A stretch of 64,000 bases of DNA, taken from Haberlea rhodopensis. Taxonomy: Eukaryota > Streptophyta > Magnoliopsida > Lamiales > Gesneriaceae. This document shows positions 36,201 to 47,800 of this stretch, piece after piece (position 1 is the first letter of the stretch; each line of letters opens with the position of its first letter). The position numbers and the translations under genes are program-made. The stretch is from positions 2,728,001 through 2,792,000 of the forward strand of contig CAJQUN010000055.1 in NCBI GenBank assembly GCA_907163345.1. Direction: 5' to 3'. The notes under the pieces were generated by a model. The model was not told the origin of the DNA. It saw only the letters and a program-made list of their open reading frames with translations, and did not search any database.

Positions 36201-36300
36201 TTCTCCACCGTCTGAGGTACTGACAACATTTCCTTGAGAATATTTTTCAGTATTCTTCTTACTTGTACAATCTTTCTTGAAGTGCCCTTTTACCGCCACA
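33250..36300 (-). pseudogene. Tork-type copia pol, multiply broken
   Basis: From right to left on the minus strand: a knuckle remnant and protease TWIMDSGATWHMT (about 36150), pre-integrase SLGQLDDIG, integrase RLRADNEGEY and QQNGVAQRMNRTL, the TGKPTDYYRLHTFG region, RT up to ILLLYVDDMLVTG (34240), a MITE insertion, RT continued (GPANKILGMQVHRD, RPDIAQAVGAVNRYM), and a C-terminal NLSDFLTKPV. Changes of frame separate nearly every block. Integrase has Q where the catalytic E is expected. RNase H is almost completely missing between about 33350 and 33330. Dead copy. Confidence 0.85.
33830..34239. mobile_element. hAT-type MITE (M4), 410 bp, inserted in RT
   Basis: CCTGTTAC stands at 33822-33829 and again at 34240-34247, a perfect 8-bp target duplication. 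Ends TAAGGGTGAGCATTCGGTTA and, inverted, TAGGGGTGAGCAGAACTTTG. Interior composed of CGGTTAACCG words. It splits the copia RT directly after the YVDD motif. Confidence 0.95.
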
Positions 36301-36445
36301 TTTGTAGCAATAAAAATTCTTCTTTTTTACTTCTTGATTTGGATCTATCATACTTGTGGCTCCCACTGGAGTCACACTCCGTCGATCTTCCTCTCATCAT
36401 CGGTAAATACTCTGCATGCTTCGAACTTGCCAACGACTTTCCTCT

Positions 36446-36955
36446 TCAAGAACATCTGTTGCAACTTTGTTGAAGCATATCAGTAGTGATATTGTTGGTT
36501 AGATTGATGGTGAGTTGATCGTAGGAATCCGGCAGACTTTGAAGTAAAATCTCCGCACGTTCAACTTCCTCTATTTTATGCCCCAAAGAAGTGGGCTGGG
36601 CAAATAGAGTATTGAAAGTATTGATATGGTAGGTCACCGATGACGATTCAGACATCCAAAGAGTATAAAGTCTTCTCTTTAGGAAAATCTTGTTATGTAG
36701 TGACTTGGCCTCGTACATGTTTGTCAAATTATCCCATTCAGCGATACTTGACAATACCTCATCTGCTAGAGCAAAATGCAGATTGGCAATAGCATTATTG
36801 TTCATCTCATTCCACTTTTCATCGTCTATGCCCTCTGTCGGCCTATTTCCAATAGCCGCTAAGCAATGATCTTTTCGTAAAACTGCTTGCATCTTCATTT
36901 TCCACAGCATGAAATTACTTTCATTGAATTTTTCTATTTCGAACCGTGCCGCCAT
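36446..36955 (-). pseudogene. Tork-type copia gag
   Basis: Starts at ATG 36955 (MAARFEIEKFNESNFMLWKM) and runs 169 codons with the family features MKMQAVLRKDHCLAAI, LADEVLSSIAEW, LHNKIFLKRRLYTL and LLQSLPDSYDQL. A deletion relative to the second copy (38788-39111) removes the usual NAKDIWDTL part. It breaks off before the zinc knuckle. A solo LTR lies 31 bp upstream. Confidence 0.85.
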
Positions 36956-36986
36956 TCTGACAACAATAAAATTGCCTCAATAAAAA

Positions 36987-38369
36987 CTATTAGGATCGAT
37001 TCTGAGGTAGGTTGCCAATCCACACCCGAGTTCAACTAACTTGAGCTTTAATAGCTCGTGTTCTTGAAATAATTGCACCGAGAGATTATATCGAGTTCGG
37101 TTAGAAAACTGAGCGGAAGACACTCGACATAACCCACTCTAAAACTGATTAATCATTTGAAAGGTATTTTAAAGATATGCAAGAAAGTATGTAAAAACAG
37201 TTAGGAAAATAAATGCAGTAAAGTAAATAACACAAGCATTTGTTTCTGGAAGTTCGAAGCACAACGCTTCTACGTCTCCCCTTCTTCCATCTCATGGAAG
37301 GATACGCTAGAAGACTTTGATTTATACAACTCTTTGTACAAACCCAATCCAGTTGTGTATGTTATTTAATGTCTCACATACAAAGACCTATCATCCAGTT
37401 GTGATGAATCACAAACTGTTACAATGGTATTCACTCTTCTATTTTAGCTCATAAATACAATGAATAGAGTGAATACAAAGGCACAAATGATTACATAATG
37501 AATCTGATACAACAAGGTAAGAGGTGCCAAATGTTTGGGGAGTGCTCTTCATTTAGCAACTTTTGTCTTTGAAGTTCCCCAATTGAATCACAATTGCTTT
37601 GGAATGCTTGGATTTATCTTCAATCAACTGTTATTGAGCTTCTAAATCATGTATATATAGCCCCAAGTAATTATATATACGTTAGATACAAGAATATAGT
37701 CGTTGTTGGATAGATTTGGTAAGCTTTCAAACATTGCAACAGTCATATTCTATTTTCTGGGCTATTTCTGGAAGTCTGCTGATTTGTTCCATTAGAGCAG
37801 GTCTACTTGCAAGTCTACTGGTCGAGTTGTTGACCTCTACTGGTTCAAAGCCGCTGGTCTCTACTGGTTCGAAGTCTGTTAGCCTCTATTGGTTCGAATC
37901 CGTTGGCCTCTACTGGTTGAGTCTTCTGCTCAACGTCTACTGGTCGACATCTACTGGTTGGTCGAACTCTACTGGTCAGAGCTTCGAGGTCTGCTTGTCC
38001 AAGGTCTACTGGGTCTTGGGTCCAGCAGTAGGTTGAGTTACTTGTAGTGTCTACTGCTCAACGTCTACTAGTCGACATCTACTGGTTGGTCGAACTCTAC
38101 TGCTCGAAGTCTTCTGGCCCAAGGTCTGCTGGTAGTCCAATAGATGATCAATTTAGTCAGCAGCGCTCAAGGTCTACTGGATGTATCTACTGGACCAGTA
38201 GATCTTTGATTTTGTCTACTGGTCCAGTTTACTTCAACACGTTTCTTTGTTAATCATTAAGCCATAATTATGATCTGTTTACTGCACACTTCATGAATAT
38301 ATTAGCAACACAATAACAAGTTTTGTAAACATCAAAATCAAGATTATTCGAGTTCCCAAAACCCAAAAA
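36987..38369 (-). repeat. Solo Sirevirus LTR, copy 1 (ends mutated)
   Basis: Collinear with the copy at 39143-40570. Left end TATTAGG replaces TGTTAGG; right end is CCCAAAA instead of CCCAACA. Contains the Sirevirus-shared CTGGAAGTTCGAAG segment and many TCTACTGGTTCGA/TCTACTGGTCGACA words at 37800-38230. It lacks about 40 bp present in copy 2 near 39508-39546. Confidence 0.8.
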
Positions 38370-38476
38370 AAAAATATTTCAAAAAATCTTTTTTGATGTG
38401 GAAGATCAATCAAGGCTACAACCACGGAGCATACTTAGAATTTTTAAGATTTTTACAACGAAGCTCTGATACCACT

Positions 38477-38734
38477 TGTTGGCTTGGTTCCCAGGTACGA
38501 CAACATGAGATAGAAAATAACAAAAATGGATAATATAAATGGACACCAGAATTTATGTGAAAAATCTCTAAAAATTATTATGGTAAAAACCACGGGGAAG
38601 TTGCAAAGATTCCATAAAATATTATAGTGGAATCATTTCACAATTTTTAGGGATTTTCCACGTAAATTATGGTGTTCATTTTATTCTTCATTTTTAATAT
38701 TTTCTATTTCATGTTGCCGCACATGGGGCCAACA
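38477..38734 (-). repeat. Tork 5' LTR, copy 1 (258 bp)
   Basis: TGTTGGCTTGG...GGGGCCAACA, with the primer site TGGTATCAGAGC on the minus strand at 38474-38463. The leader of about 100 bp between primer site and solo LTR matches the second copy. Confidence 0.85.
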
Positions 38735-38787
38735 CAACATTTAGCAACGATCTGTGCACAAGGTTTTAGAGTGGGATATGTCGAGTG

Positions 38788-39111
38788 ACATCCGAAGAGT
38801 ATAAAGCCTTCTCTTTAGGAAAATCTTGTTATGTAGTGACTTGGCCTCGAACATGTTTGTCAAAGTATCCCAAATATCTTTTGCATTTGTTATTTCAGTG
38901 ATACTTGAAGATACCCAATCTGCTAGAGCAAAATGCAGATTGGCAATAGCATTACTATTCATCTCATTCCACTTTTCATCGTCTGTGCCCTCTGTCGGCC
39001 TATTTCCAATAACCGCCATGCAATGATCTTTTCGTAAAACTGCTTGCATTTTCATTTTCCACAGAATGAAATTACTTCCATTGAATTTTCTATTTCGAAC
39101 CGTGCCGCCAT
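38788..39111 (-). pseudogene. Truncated second copy of the Tork gag start
   Basis: Homologous to 36955-36640 (MKMQAVLRKDHCMAVI, LHNKIFLKRRLYTL), includes the NAKDIWDTL part that copy 1 lost, and stops abruptly at 38788 where an inverted 26-nt filler begins. Start ATG at 39111; an early frameshift is present. Confidence 0.8.
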
Positions 39112-39142
39112 TCTGACAACAATAAAATTGCCTCAATAAAAA

Positions 39143-40570
39143 TGTTAGGATCGTTTCCGTGGGTGGGTTGTCAATCCACACCAGAGTTCAACTAACTTGA
39201 GCTTCAATAGCTCGTGTTCTTGAAATAATTGCACCGATAGATTATATCGAGTTCGGTTACAAAACAGATCGGAAGACACTCGACATATCCCACTCTAAAA
39301 CCGATATATCATTTGAAAGTCATTTTAAAGATATGCAAGAAAGTATGTAAAAACAGTTAGGTAGATAAATGCAGTAAAGTAAATAACACAAGCATTTGTT
39401 TCTGGAAGTTCGGAGCACAACACTTCTACGTCTCCCCTTCTTCCATCTCATGAAAGGATACACTAGAAGACTTTGATTTATACAACTCTTTGTACAAACC
39501 CGATCCAGTTAGGCATTCCCCATCCAACTAGAACTCGTAGCAACTCAATTATGTATGTTATTTAATGTCTCACATACAAAGACCTCTCATCCAGTTGTGA
39601 TGAATCACAAACTGTTACAATGGAATTCACTCTTCTATTTTAGCTCACAAATACAATGAATAGAGTGAATAAAAAGGCACAAATGATTCCATAATGAATC
39701 TGATACAGCAAGTTAAGAGGTGACAAATGTTTGGGGAGTGCTCTTCATTTAGCAATTTTTGTCTTTGAAGTTCCCCAATTGAATCCCAAGTGGGTTTGCT
39801 TTGGAAGGCTTGGATTGATATTCAAGCAGTTGTTATTGAGCTTCCAAATCAAGTATATATAGCCTCAAGTAATTATATATATGTTAGATACAAGAATATA
39901 GCCGTTGGGACAGTTTTGGTAAGCTTTCAAATATTGCAACGGTCATATTCTATTTTCTGAGCTATTTCTGGAAGTCTGTTGATTTGTTCCAGTAGAGCAG
40001 GTCTACTTGCAAGTCTAATGGTCGAGTTGTTGACCTCTACTGGTTCGAAGTTCGCTGGCCTCTACCGGTTCGAAGTCCGCTAGCCTCTGCTGATTCGAAT
40101 CCGCTGGCCTCTACTAATTGTGTCTACTGCTCAACGTCTACTGGTCGACATCTACTGGTTGGTCGAACTCTACTGGTTGGAGCTTCGAGGTCTGCTTGTC
40201 CAAGGTCTACTGGGTCTTGGGTGCAGCAGTAGGTTGAGTTACTTGTAGTGTCTACTGCTCAACGTCTACTGGTCGACATCTACTAGTTGGTCGAACTCTA
40301 CTGCTCGAAGTCTTCTGGCCCAAGGTCTGCTGGTAGTCCGGTAGATGATTAATTTAGTCAGCAGCGCTCAAGGTCTACTGGATGTATCTACTGGTCCAGT
40401 AGACCTTTGCTTTTGTATACTGGTACAGTTTACTTCAACACATTTCTTTGTTAATCATCAAGCCCTAATTATGATTTATTTACTGTACACTTCATGAAAT
40501 ATGTTAGAACCACAATAACAAGTTTTGATAACATCAAAATCACGATTATTTGGGTTCCCAAAACCCAACA
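39143..40570 (-). repeat. Solo Sirevirus LTR, copy 2 (1428 bp, intact ends)
   Basis: Starts TGTTAGGATCG and ends CCCAAAACCCAACA, flanked by AAAAA on both sides (39138-39142, 40571-40575). No primer site or coding, so a solo LTR inserted in the Tork leader between primer site and gag. Same inner motifs as copy 1. Confidence 0.85.
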
Positions 40571-40677
40571 AAAAAATATTTCAAAAAATCTTTTCTGATG
40601 TAAAGATCAATCAAGGCTACAACCACATAGCATACTTAGAATTTTTAAGATTGTTACAACGAAGCTCTGATACCACT

Positions 40678-40930
40678 TGTTGGCCTGGTTCCCAGGTGTG
40701 TCAACATGAGATAGAAAATAACAAAAATTGAGAATATAAATGGACACCAGAATTTACGTGGAAAATCCCTAAAATTTATTATGGTAAAAGCCATGGGGAA
40801 GTTGAAAAGATTCCACAAAATATTATAATGGAATCTTTTCACAATTTTTAGGGACTTTTCACGTAAATTCTGGTATTCATTTTATTCTTTCGGTATTTTC
40901 TATTTCATGTTGCCGCACATGGGGCCAACA
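40678..40930 (-). repeat. Tork 5' LTR, copy 2 (253 bp)
   Basis: TGTTGGCCTGG...GGGGCCAACA with primer site at 40675-40664. Both LTR copies are followed by the same outer flank, CAACA then AGCAACGATCTGTGCACAAG, so the duplicated unit includes host flank. Confidence 0.85.
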
Positions 40931-41035
40931 CAACACTGAGCAACGATCTGTGCACAAGAAGGTTAAATTGTCGATGGGTTGGGGTCTGGACAGGGTTGGA
41001 GACACAAGGACTTCACATTAGAAAATGGGGCAAGG

Positions 41036-41400
41036 GCATGTAATTTTAACAAATTGGTGATTTTAACAAGGTGGTGCACGTAATTTTAACAAGTTGGTGT
41101 ATGTAATTTTAACAAATTTGTGATTTTAACAACGTAATTTTAACAAATTTGTGATTTTAACAACGTAATTTTAACAAATTTGTGATTTTAACAAGTTGGT
41201 GCACGTAATTTAAACAAGTTGGTGCACGTAATTTTAGCAAATTGGTGATTTTAACAAGTTGGTGCACGTAATTTTAGCAAATTGGTGATTTTAACAAGGT
41301 GGTGCACGTAATTTTAACAAATTAATGATTTTAACAAGATGGTGCACGTAATTTTAACAAATTGGTGATTTTAACAAGATGGTGAACGTGATCGTCACCT
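41036..41400. repeat. AT-rich minisatellite
   Basis: Units of about 20 and 40 bp made of GTAATTTTAACAAATTGGTG and ATTTTAACAAGTTGGTGCAC repeat about nine times with small variation. Confidence 0.9.
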
Positions 41401-42098
41401 CCGCCTCCCGAAGGACTCATGGCTATTTTTTTCTCTTCGAAGGCATGAGTGAAGATTCATGCGAGCCACTCCGACCCTCCATCACCACCAGGACAGGCCC
41501 AAATTGGTAATCGAGAAATTGACGGAGTTGAAGATATTTTTTCTATGAAGGGTGTATCCTAATCTGATATCGGGTGGGTTCTGTGTGCAATCTCAACTTT
41601 CCATTGTAATATCATCGCTAAAAGATCATGACCATCGTCGATAGGGGAAGAGCGAGGTCGGATGACAACGGGAGGAAGCCATAGCAGCGGGAGTAGGGGG
41701 AAGGTGTTGCGCGGCTGCCGATGGAGCTGGAGTGCGAAGCTCCACTATTGCTCGATCGACGATGCACAGTCGTGCTGAACTTATTCTTCGTATCAAACGT
41801 TTGAATATAACTCCAAATGATTTCGGATCGATTGCTGAATTTAAGCCTAGAATTTCAAATAATTGATATTTTAGGAATAAAAAAATACATTTTTAAACTA
41901 ACTGTGTATAAATTGGACATATGTAAATAAAACTCTTTTAAAAGTGCATTTAGTTGCAAACATGATTTTTTGCCAGGCTTATTTGAAATGGCATTATTAT
42001 GAATTACCTGAACCAGAATCATATCCCCACCACTAAATAAAACTGAAAAACAAGACATCCAAACTTCTGCACATTCCCACTTGACGTCAAAATAGAAT
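41401..42098. other. No gene clearly seen
   Basis: GC-richer patches at 41400-41480 and 41630-41770 look like old transcribed sequence but give no recognisable protein. The part next to 42098 is the decayed downstream end of the F-box pseudogene. Confidence 0.4.
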
Positions 42099-42758
42099 TT
42101 AGACACTACGAATGTTAACCCCGGATCCTGGGTCGATATGCACAGTAGCAAAACAAATTTCCCCCGAAACTTTCCATGACCCTTCTTTGGAAGAATATAC
42201 CTCAAACTCGGTGGCATCATCAAAGTCAGCAGAAGGAAAGGCACAAACAAGCTTGTAATCAGCCTCAAAGTTAAGAAGGGACGGTTCGAATACGAGCACA
42301 GTAGCTGGATGATGTCCATGATCAGCATTTGGCTTTGGGAGCTTCTTCAACTGCTGTGTGACAGGATTGCAAATGTAGTAGGGTTTATCCCCAGCTTGAC
42401 CCTGGCAACAGAGCAGTCCACTGGATGAGGACCTGATGTATAACTGGTTCGGGCAAAAATCTTAGTAACTGCTCTGGCACACCACAGGATATTGGATCTG
42501 TAGAAATAAATGTTGGTGGTCCCCTCCAGGTATCTGATAAAACCAACCTGAAACATCACGACATGAAAGCGACTGGTTGTGGGCAAAGAATGTAGTCGAT
42601 ATCTGAAGTTTCCAGTCCCTACACGCACTCTGGAACTCTAAAAGTGATTTGGAAGGAAGAAATGGAAGGGAATTTTCTTTTATAATGCCCTTTAGATATA
42701 AGTACAACTTCTTGTTCATAGTTCCCAAAAAATTACCAGGTCTCTCTCCATGATCCAT
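42099..42758 (-). pseudogene. F-box protein pseudogene (At5g49610-like)
   Basis: One reading frame from 42758 to 42099 contains LPFLPSKSLLEFQSACRDWK (end of the F-box helix bundle), FFAHNQSL, then after one in-frame stop at about 42462 the F-box-associated part GDKPYYICNPVTQQLKKLPK, LLNFEADYKLVCAF and EFEVYSSKEGSWKVSGE. The order is that of plant F-box proteins, substrate adaptors of SCF ubiquitin ligases. The frame ends after about 220 codons, well short of the usual 350 or more. The stop and truncation make it a probable pseudogene. It lies directly outside the chromovirus insertion. Confidence 0.75.
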
Positions 42759-42906
42759 CCGTGGAAATCAGTTAGTCACTCTGCTTGATACTGCAACGGG
42801 ATAGCAAGTTTTCTCATCATAGTCAAGAGAAAATAATAGTCTGTAATCACATTATGACAGTAAAATAGAACAAGTCCCAAGTCCATCCTAGTGCTTATGT
42901 AACATA

Positions 42907-44684
42907 TGTGGGGTCCTCATTACTTAATCCGTTATGTATCAGTTCATTATACATATGTGAGTAAGAATTAAGTAAATCATATATTGATTAAGAGTTTTCG
43001 TTATGTAGGTTGTTACAAGTTGACAAAAACCATTCAACATAAACCAACAACTCTTAAGCAGTGGTTCAGCTCGCAACGGAATAAGACTCACAATCCCATC
43101 CTCCCACGTCTATGAGTCCCTACAGAAACAATCACACAACATGAGTATATATAAACAACCATCCCAGTACGATATCAATAAAAACATAAACGATAAAGCA
43201 CTATAAACATCAAATGTGATTGTTCTGTATCATGCATCATCAAATGCAAATATGTCATGACATGTCTCATTCCTCATCCTGTTATAACCAGACCAATATG
43301 ATATGTCTATCTCAGCTCAATATGTCAGTGGAACCCTCTCACATCTTCATATTAGCAGCACATATCATAGTACCGTCCTAACATGTTATAACAGCCAGAG
43401 CATATACCCAACCAGCGTATATTTCTCATGCCAAAGCATATGTAGCATACCTATCGTGGCAACAATTCCAGCCAAAGCATATACCCAACACTGGCATATC
43501 TATCGTGGCACCGATCTCAGCCAAAGCATACGCTACACATCTATCGTGGCATCCCTCTCAACAATATAATATCATGAATGCACATGCATATGATGTCAAT
43601 AATCATATGATACCATGCTCACATCATCATCACAACAATATCATATACTCGTACGTCAAAACGTACCTGTTCTGCGACACAAACGATATATATTAGGCGT
43701 CAATGTCTAACCGCCTTGTTGCCCCGTCCCCTGTGATGATGCTACAACAATATGAACAATATAACATGTTACAATAAGCTTCAAAATTAAATTCTACAAA
43801 AAATCTTACATTTTCAAAACCTAACCCTGGCGATCGATCTCATGTTTTGACGCGATCGATCGCCTAAAGATTTGGTCCTAAGCGATCGATCTCTTATTTT
43901 CACGCGATCGGTCGCCTACCCCTTTGGAAAACATTATGTCTTGAGGAGATCGATTGCCTACTTGAAGCGATCGATCGCTCAATGCACCGCCATTCTCATG
44001 TTTAGCCACAGACGATCGATTGCCTCAAACGTCGCGATCGATCGCCTCCTCTGTTTTCTGAAAAACCATGGCGATTTTCTACTTCTTTTCTTGGTGTTTC
44101 TCCTACACCTCACTTCCCACCATTACAACTTATTCAATGAAATCTCTAACATCAAACAAACATGTTTACATACTTTTACACCTTGTGTCTTAGCTTAATA
44201 TACACTTTAAGCAACAAAGAACCATTACATGCTTTCATGCTTCAAAACTCAAGCATAACCTAAGAACTTCTATTTACCATGATAAAGTAATGAAAGGGTA
44301 TTCTCCTTACCAAGTAAATCACTTCCTCTTAGGTTCCAAAAGTCTTTGCAAGTGTAACTCCAAACCAAACCCTCAAAAGAGTCCAAAGAAAGTGTAGAGA
44401 TTTGTAGGTGTTTATGGTGTAAGTATGTGATGTAGAATCTGATTTTAGATATGTATTAGAACCTCCACATGCAACACAAATTCAAATATAAATCCCCTCA
44501 AATTCATGTCAAATATAGAATACACTAGTATCCAACTATGTGATGCACTTCAAGTCACTTCTCCACTATAACACCAAAATATCGTGCTCGGTTCAACCCG
44601 AATCCGAGTCCACATCATACTGTAATTAATCATAATTACATCATAATCATATTACACATGTATACGTCATATCGAGGCATGACA
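42907..44684 (-). repeat. 3' LTR of chromovirus (LTR-C, 1778 bp)
   Basis: Ends TGTCATGCCTCG (minus start, 44684) and GAGGACCCCACA (42907). Carries AGCCAAAGCATATACCCAAC repeats at 43390-43560 and GCGATCGATCGC palindromes at 43825-44055. It lacks 27 bp present in the other LTR near 49640-49670; otherwise very similar. Confidence 0.95.
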
Positions 44685-44720
44685 TTTCTCCCCTACTCAT
44701 TGAATTTCGTCCTCGAAATT
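44685..44720 (-). other. Polypurine tract and adjoining palindrome
   Basis: On the minus strand AGTAGGGGAGAAA (44697-44685) abuts the LTR; upstream of it AATTTCGAGGACGAAATT (44720-44703) can fold into a 7-bp stem with a 4-base loop. The same arrangement occurs at 26406 and 26987. Confidence 0.85.
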
Positions 44721-44867
44721 GCATATACATAATATTAAACACATAGGCATAAACTCAATTTTACCATCCTATTATAACAATTAAAGAAACAATATGATAT
44801 AAGTACCATTACTCACCAAGAGTAGCATAACAATGTAAATTCATACAAGAAATAACTCAGGATACTG

Positions 44868-47800
44868 CTATATCATATGCTGCTCCGTCTCCCACGTTGC
44901 CTCCTCGACACCCCGTCGATCCCACTGTACTTTTACCATTGGTATCACTTTGTTACGCAAAGTCTGCTCAGCTCTATCCAGAATCTTCACTGGTCGTTCC
45001 ACATATGATACGTCTGTATCCAACTGTACTTCAGATGGTGGCAATACATGACCCGGATCTGGTTCATATTTCCTCAACATTGAAACATGAAACACATCGT
45101 GGATACTACTCAATGCTGGCGGTAGTGCCAACCGATATGCTAATGTACCAATACGTTGTAACACCTCATACGGACCAACATATCGTGGAGACAACTTTCC
45201 ACGCTTACCAAATCGTACCACACCTTTAAAAGGTGAGATTTTCAAGAATACTCAATCTCCAACTTGGAATTCAAGTGGTCTACGTCGCTTATTGGCATAA
45301 GCAGTCTGTCTATCCTGAGCAGCTTGTAATTTCAATCTAATCAGTTTCACTTTTTCCTCCATTTCATGTAGCATTTCTGGTCCATGGAGTGCAGTTTGGT
45401 CAACATCATCCCAATATAATGGTGATCTATAGCGTCGCTCATACAGTGCCTCAAATGGTGCCATCTGGATACTAGTTTGATAACTGTTGTTGTACGAAAA
45501 TTCCACTAATGGCAATGACTCTTACCACGAGTTATCAACCTCCAATACACAGGCACACAACATATCCTCAAGCGTCTGTATCGTACGCTCTGTCTGTCCA
45601 TCTGTCTGAGGATGATGTGCTGTACTCAATCGTACTTTCGTCCCTAGTGCTGACTGTAATCCTTCCCAAAAATGAGAAGCAAATCTCGAATCTCTATCCG
45701 ATACAATTGAAACTCGTATACCATGTAGTCTCACTACATTTTGAATATATATCTGAGCCATTTTCAAATAAGTAAATGTCATACTATAAGGTATTAAGTG
45801 AGCTACTTTTGTCAGTCTATCAACAATTACCCAAATTGCATCAAAGCCAGAGGAAGTCCGTGGCAAATGGGTAACAAAATCCATTGTAACATGTTCCCAT
45901 TTCCATTGAGGAATCTCCAAACTCCTCAATTCACCTCCTGGTCTTTGTCGTTCTGCTTTTACTTGTTGATAGATCAAACATTGTTTCACAAAATTTAACA
46001 CATCCTGTTTCATGCGTTTCCACCAGAATTGGGTACGCAAATCTTTATACATTTTCTTTCCTCGATGATGTATACTGTAGCGACTACAATGCGCACGTTG
46101 TAGTATTTCTTGGTGTAGTCCTAAGGCAGTCGGTACTACCCAACAATTTCTATATTTCAACGTTCCATCACTGGCAATTACAAATTGAGATGTTTGTCCT
46201 TGACATAACATTTCCTTCCAATGATGTACCTCATCATCAGTAACTTGTGCCGTTCTGATTCTCTCAAAGATATCGGGTTCAACCAACAGTGTTGATGCCC
46301 GTACTGGCAATGTTTCAATATCATAGTCATAACCCAAGGTACAACAAGAAGTCATCAAAGCTGATAAATGCATCATCTCACTAGCAGTATTATGAACTTT
46401 TCGACTTAAGGCATCTGCTGTGAGATTAGCCTTTCTTGGATGATATTCGATCTCACAATCTTAATCCTTTAAGAGATCCATCCATCCCCTTTGCCTCATA
46501 TTCAACTCTGCTTGAGTGAATAAAAACTTTAAACTTTTATGATCAGTATATATGGTAAACGACGTACCATATAAATAGTGTCGCCATATCTTCAAGGCAA
46601 AGATAATGGCAGCCAACTCTAGATCATGCACTTGATATTTCATTTCATGTGGCTTCAACTGGCGTGATGCATAAGCCACCACATGTTTATCCTGCATCAA
46701 TATACATCATAACCCAAGTAATGATGCATCAGTATAAAGTGCAAACCTGTCATGCTCTGATGGAATAATCAACACTGGAGCAGTAGTTAACCGATGTTTC
46801 AATTCCTGAAAACTATGCTCACATGCGTCTGACCATCTAAATGGTACTCCCTTCTGTGTCAGCTGTGTAAGTGGTTTGGCAATTGCTGAAAAGCCTTCAA
46901 CAAACCGTCTATAATATTCAGCCAAACCCAAGAAACTACGAATTTCTGGCACAGAGGTAGGTGATGACCAGTTCAACACCGCTTCTATCTTTCTCGGATC
47001 AACGAATATACCATCTTTAGATATCACATGTCCCAAAAATCCTACACTGGTCAACCAAAACTCACACTTACTGAGTTTGGCATATAACTGATGTGTTCTC
47101 AATAACTGTAACACCAGATGTAAATGTTGGACATGCTCATTTTCACTCCTAGAATAGATCAATATATCATCAATGAACACAATGACAAATTGATCTCTGG
47201 TATTCCTGGAAAACTCAATTCATCAAGCTCATGAAGACAGCTGGAGCATTCGTCACACCAAATGGCATCACTAGGAACTCATAATGTCCATAGCGAGTTC
47301 TAAATAATGTCTTCTGTACATCCCCTTCCCTCACACGTATTTGATGATATCCAGATCTCAAATCAATCTTAGAATAGATGGTAGATCCCTGTAACTGATC
47401 AAACAAATAATCAATACGAGGAAGAGGATATTTATTCTTTATAGTTACCTTGTTCAGCGGTCTATAGTCAATGCAAAGTCACATTGAACCATCCTTCTTC
47501 TTGACAAACAATACCGGAGCACCCCAAGGCGATACACTAGGACGTATGTACCCTTTGTCCAATAGATCTTGTAATTGAGTTTTCAACTCTCTCAATTCCG
47601 AAGGTGCCATTCGATATGGTGCTCGTGAGATTGCAGAAGTACCAGGTACTAACTCAATACCAAAGTCTACTTCTCGACTTGGTGGAAATCCATGAATCTC
47701 ATCTGGAAATACATCTGCATACTCTGCAACCACTGATATATCATTCACTCTTCTTTCTACTTTCTTATCTGTGACATCCACAGCATATATCACATATCTC

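Noticed and set aside
42099..42758. Functional F-box gene
   Set aside because: One in-frame stop and a truncated C-terminal region; a spliced rescue was not evident.
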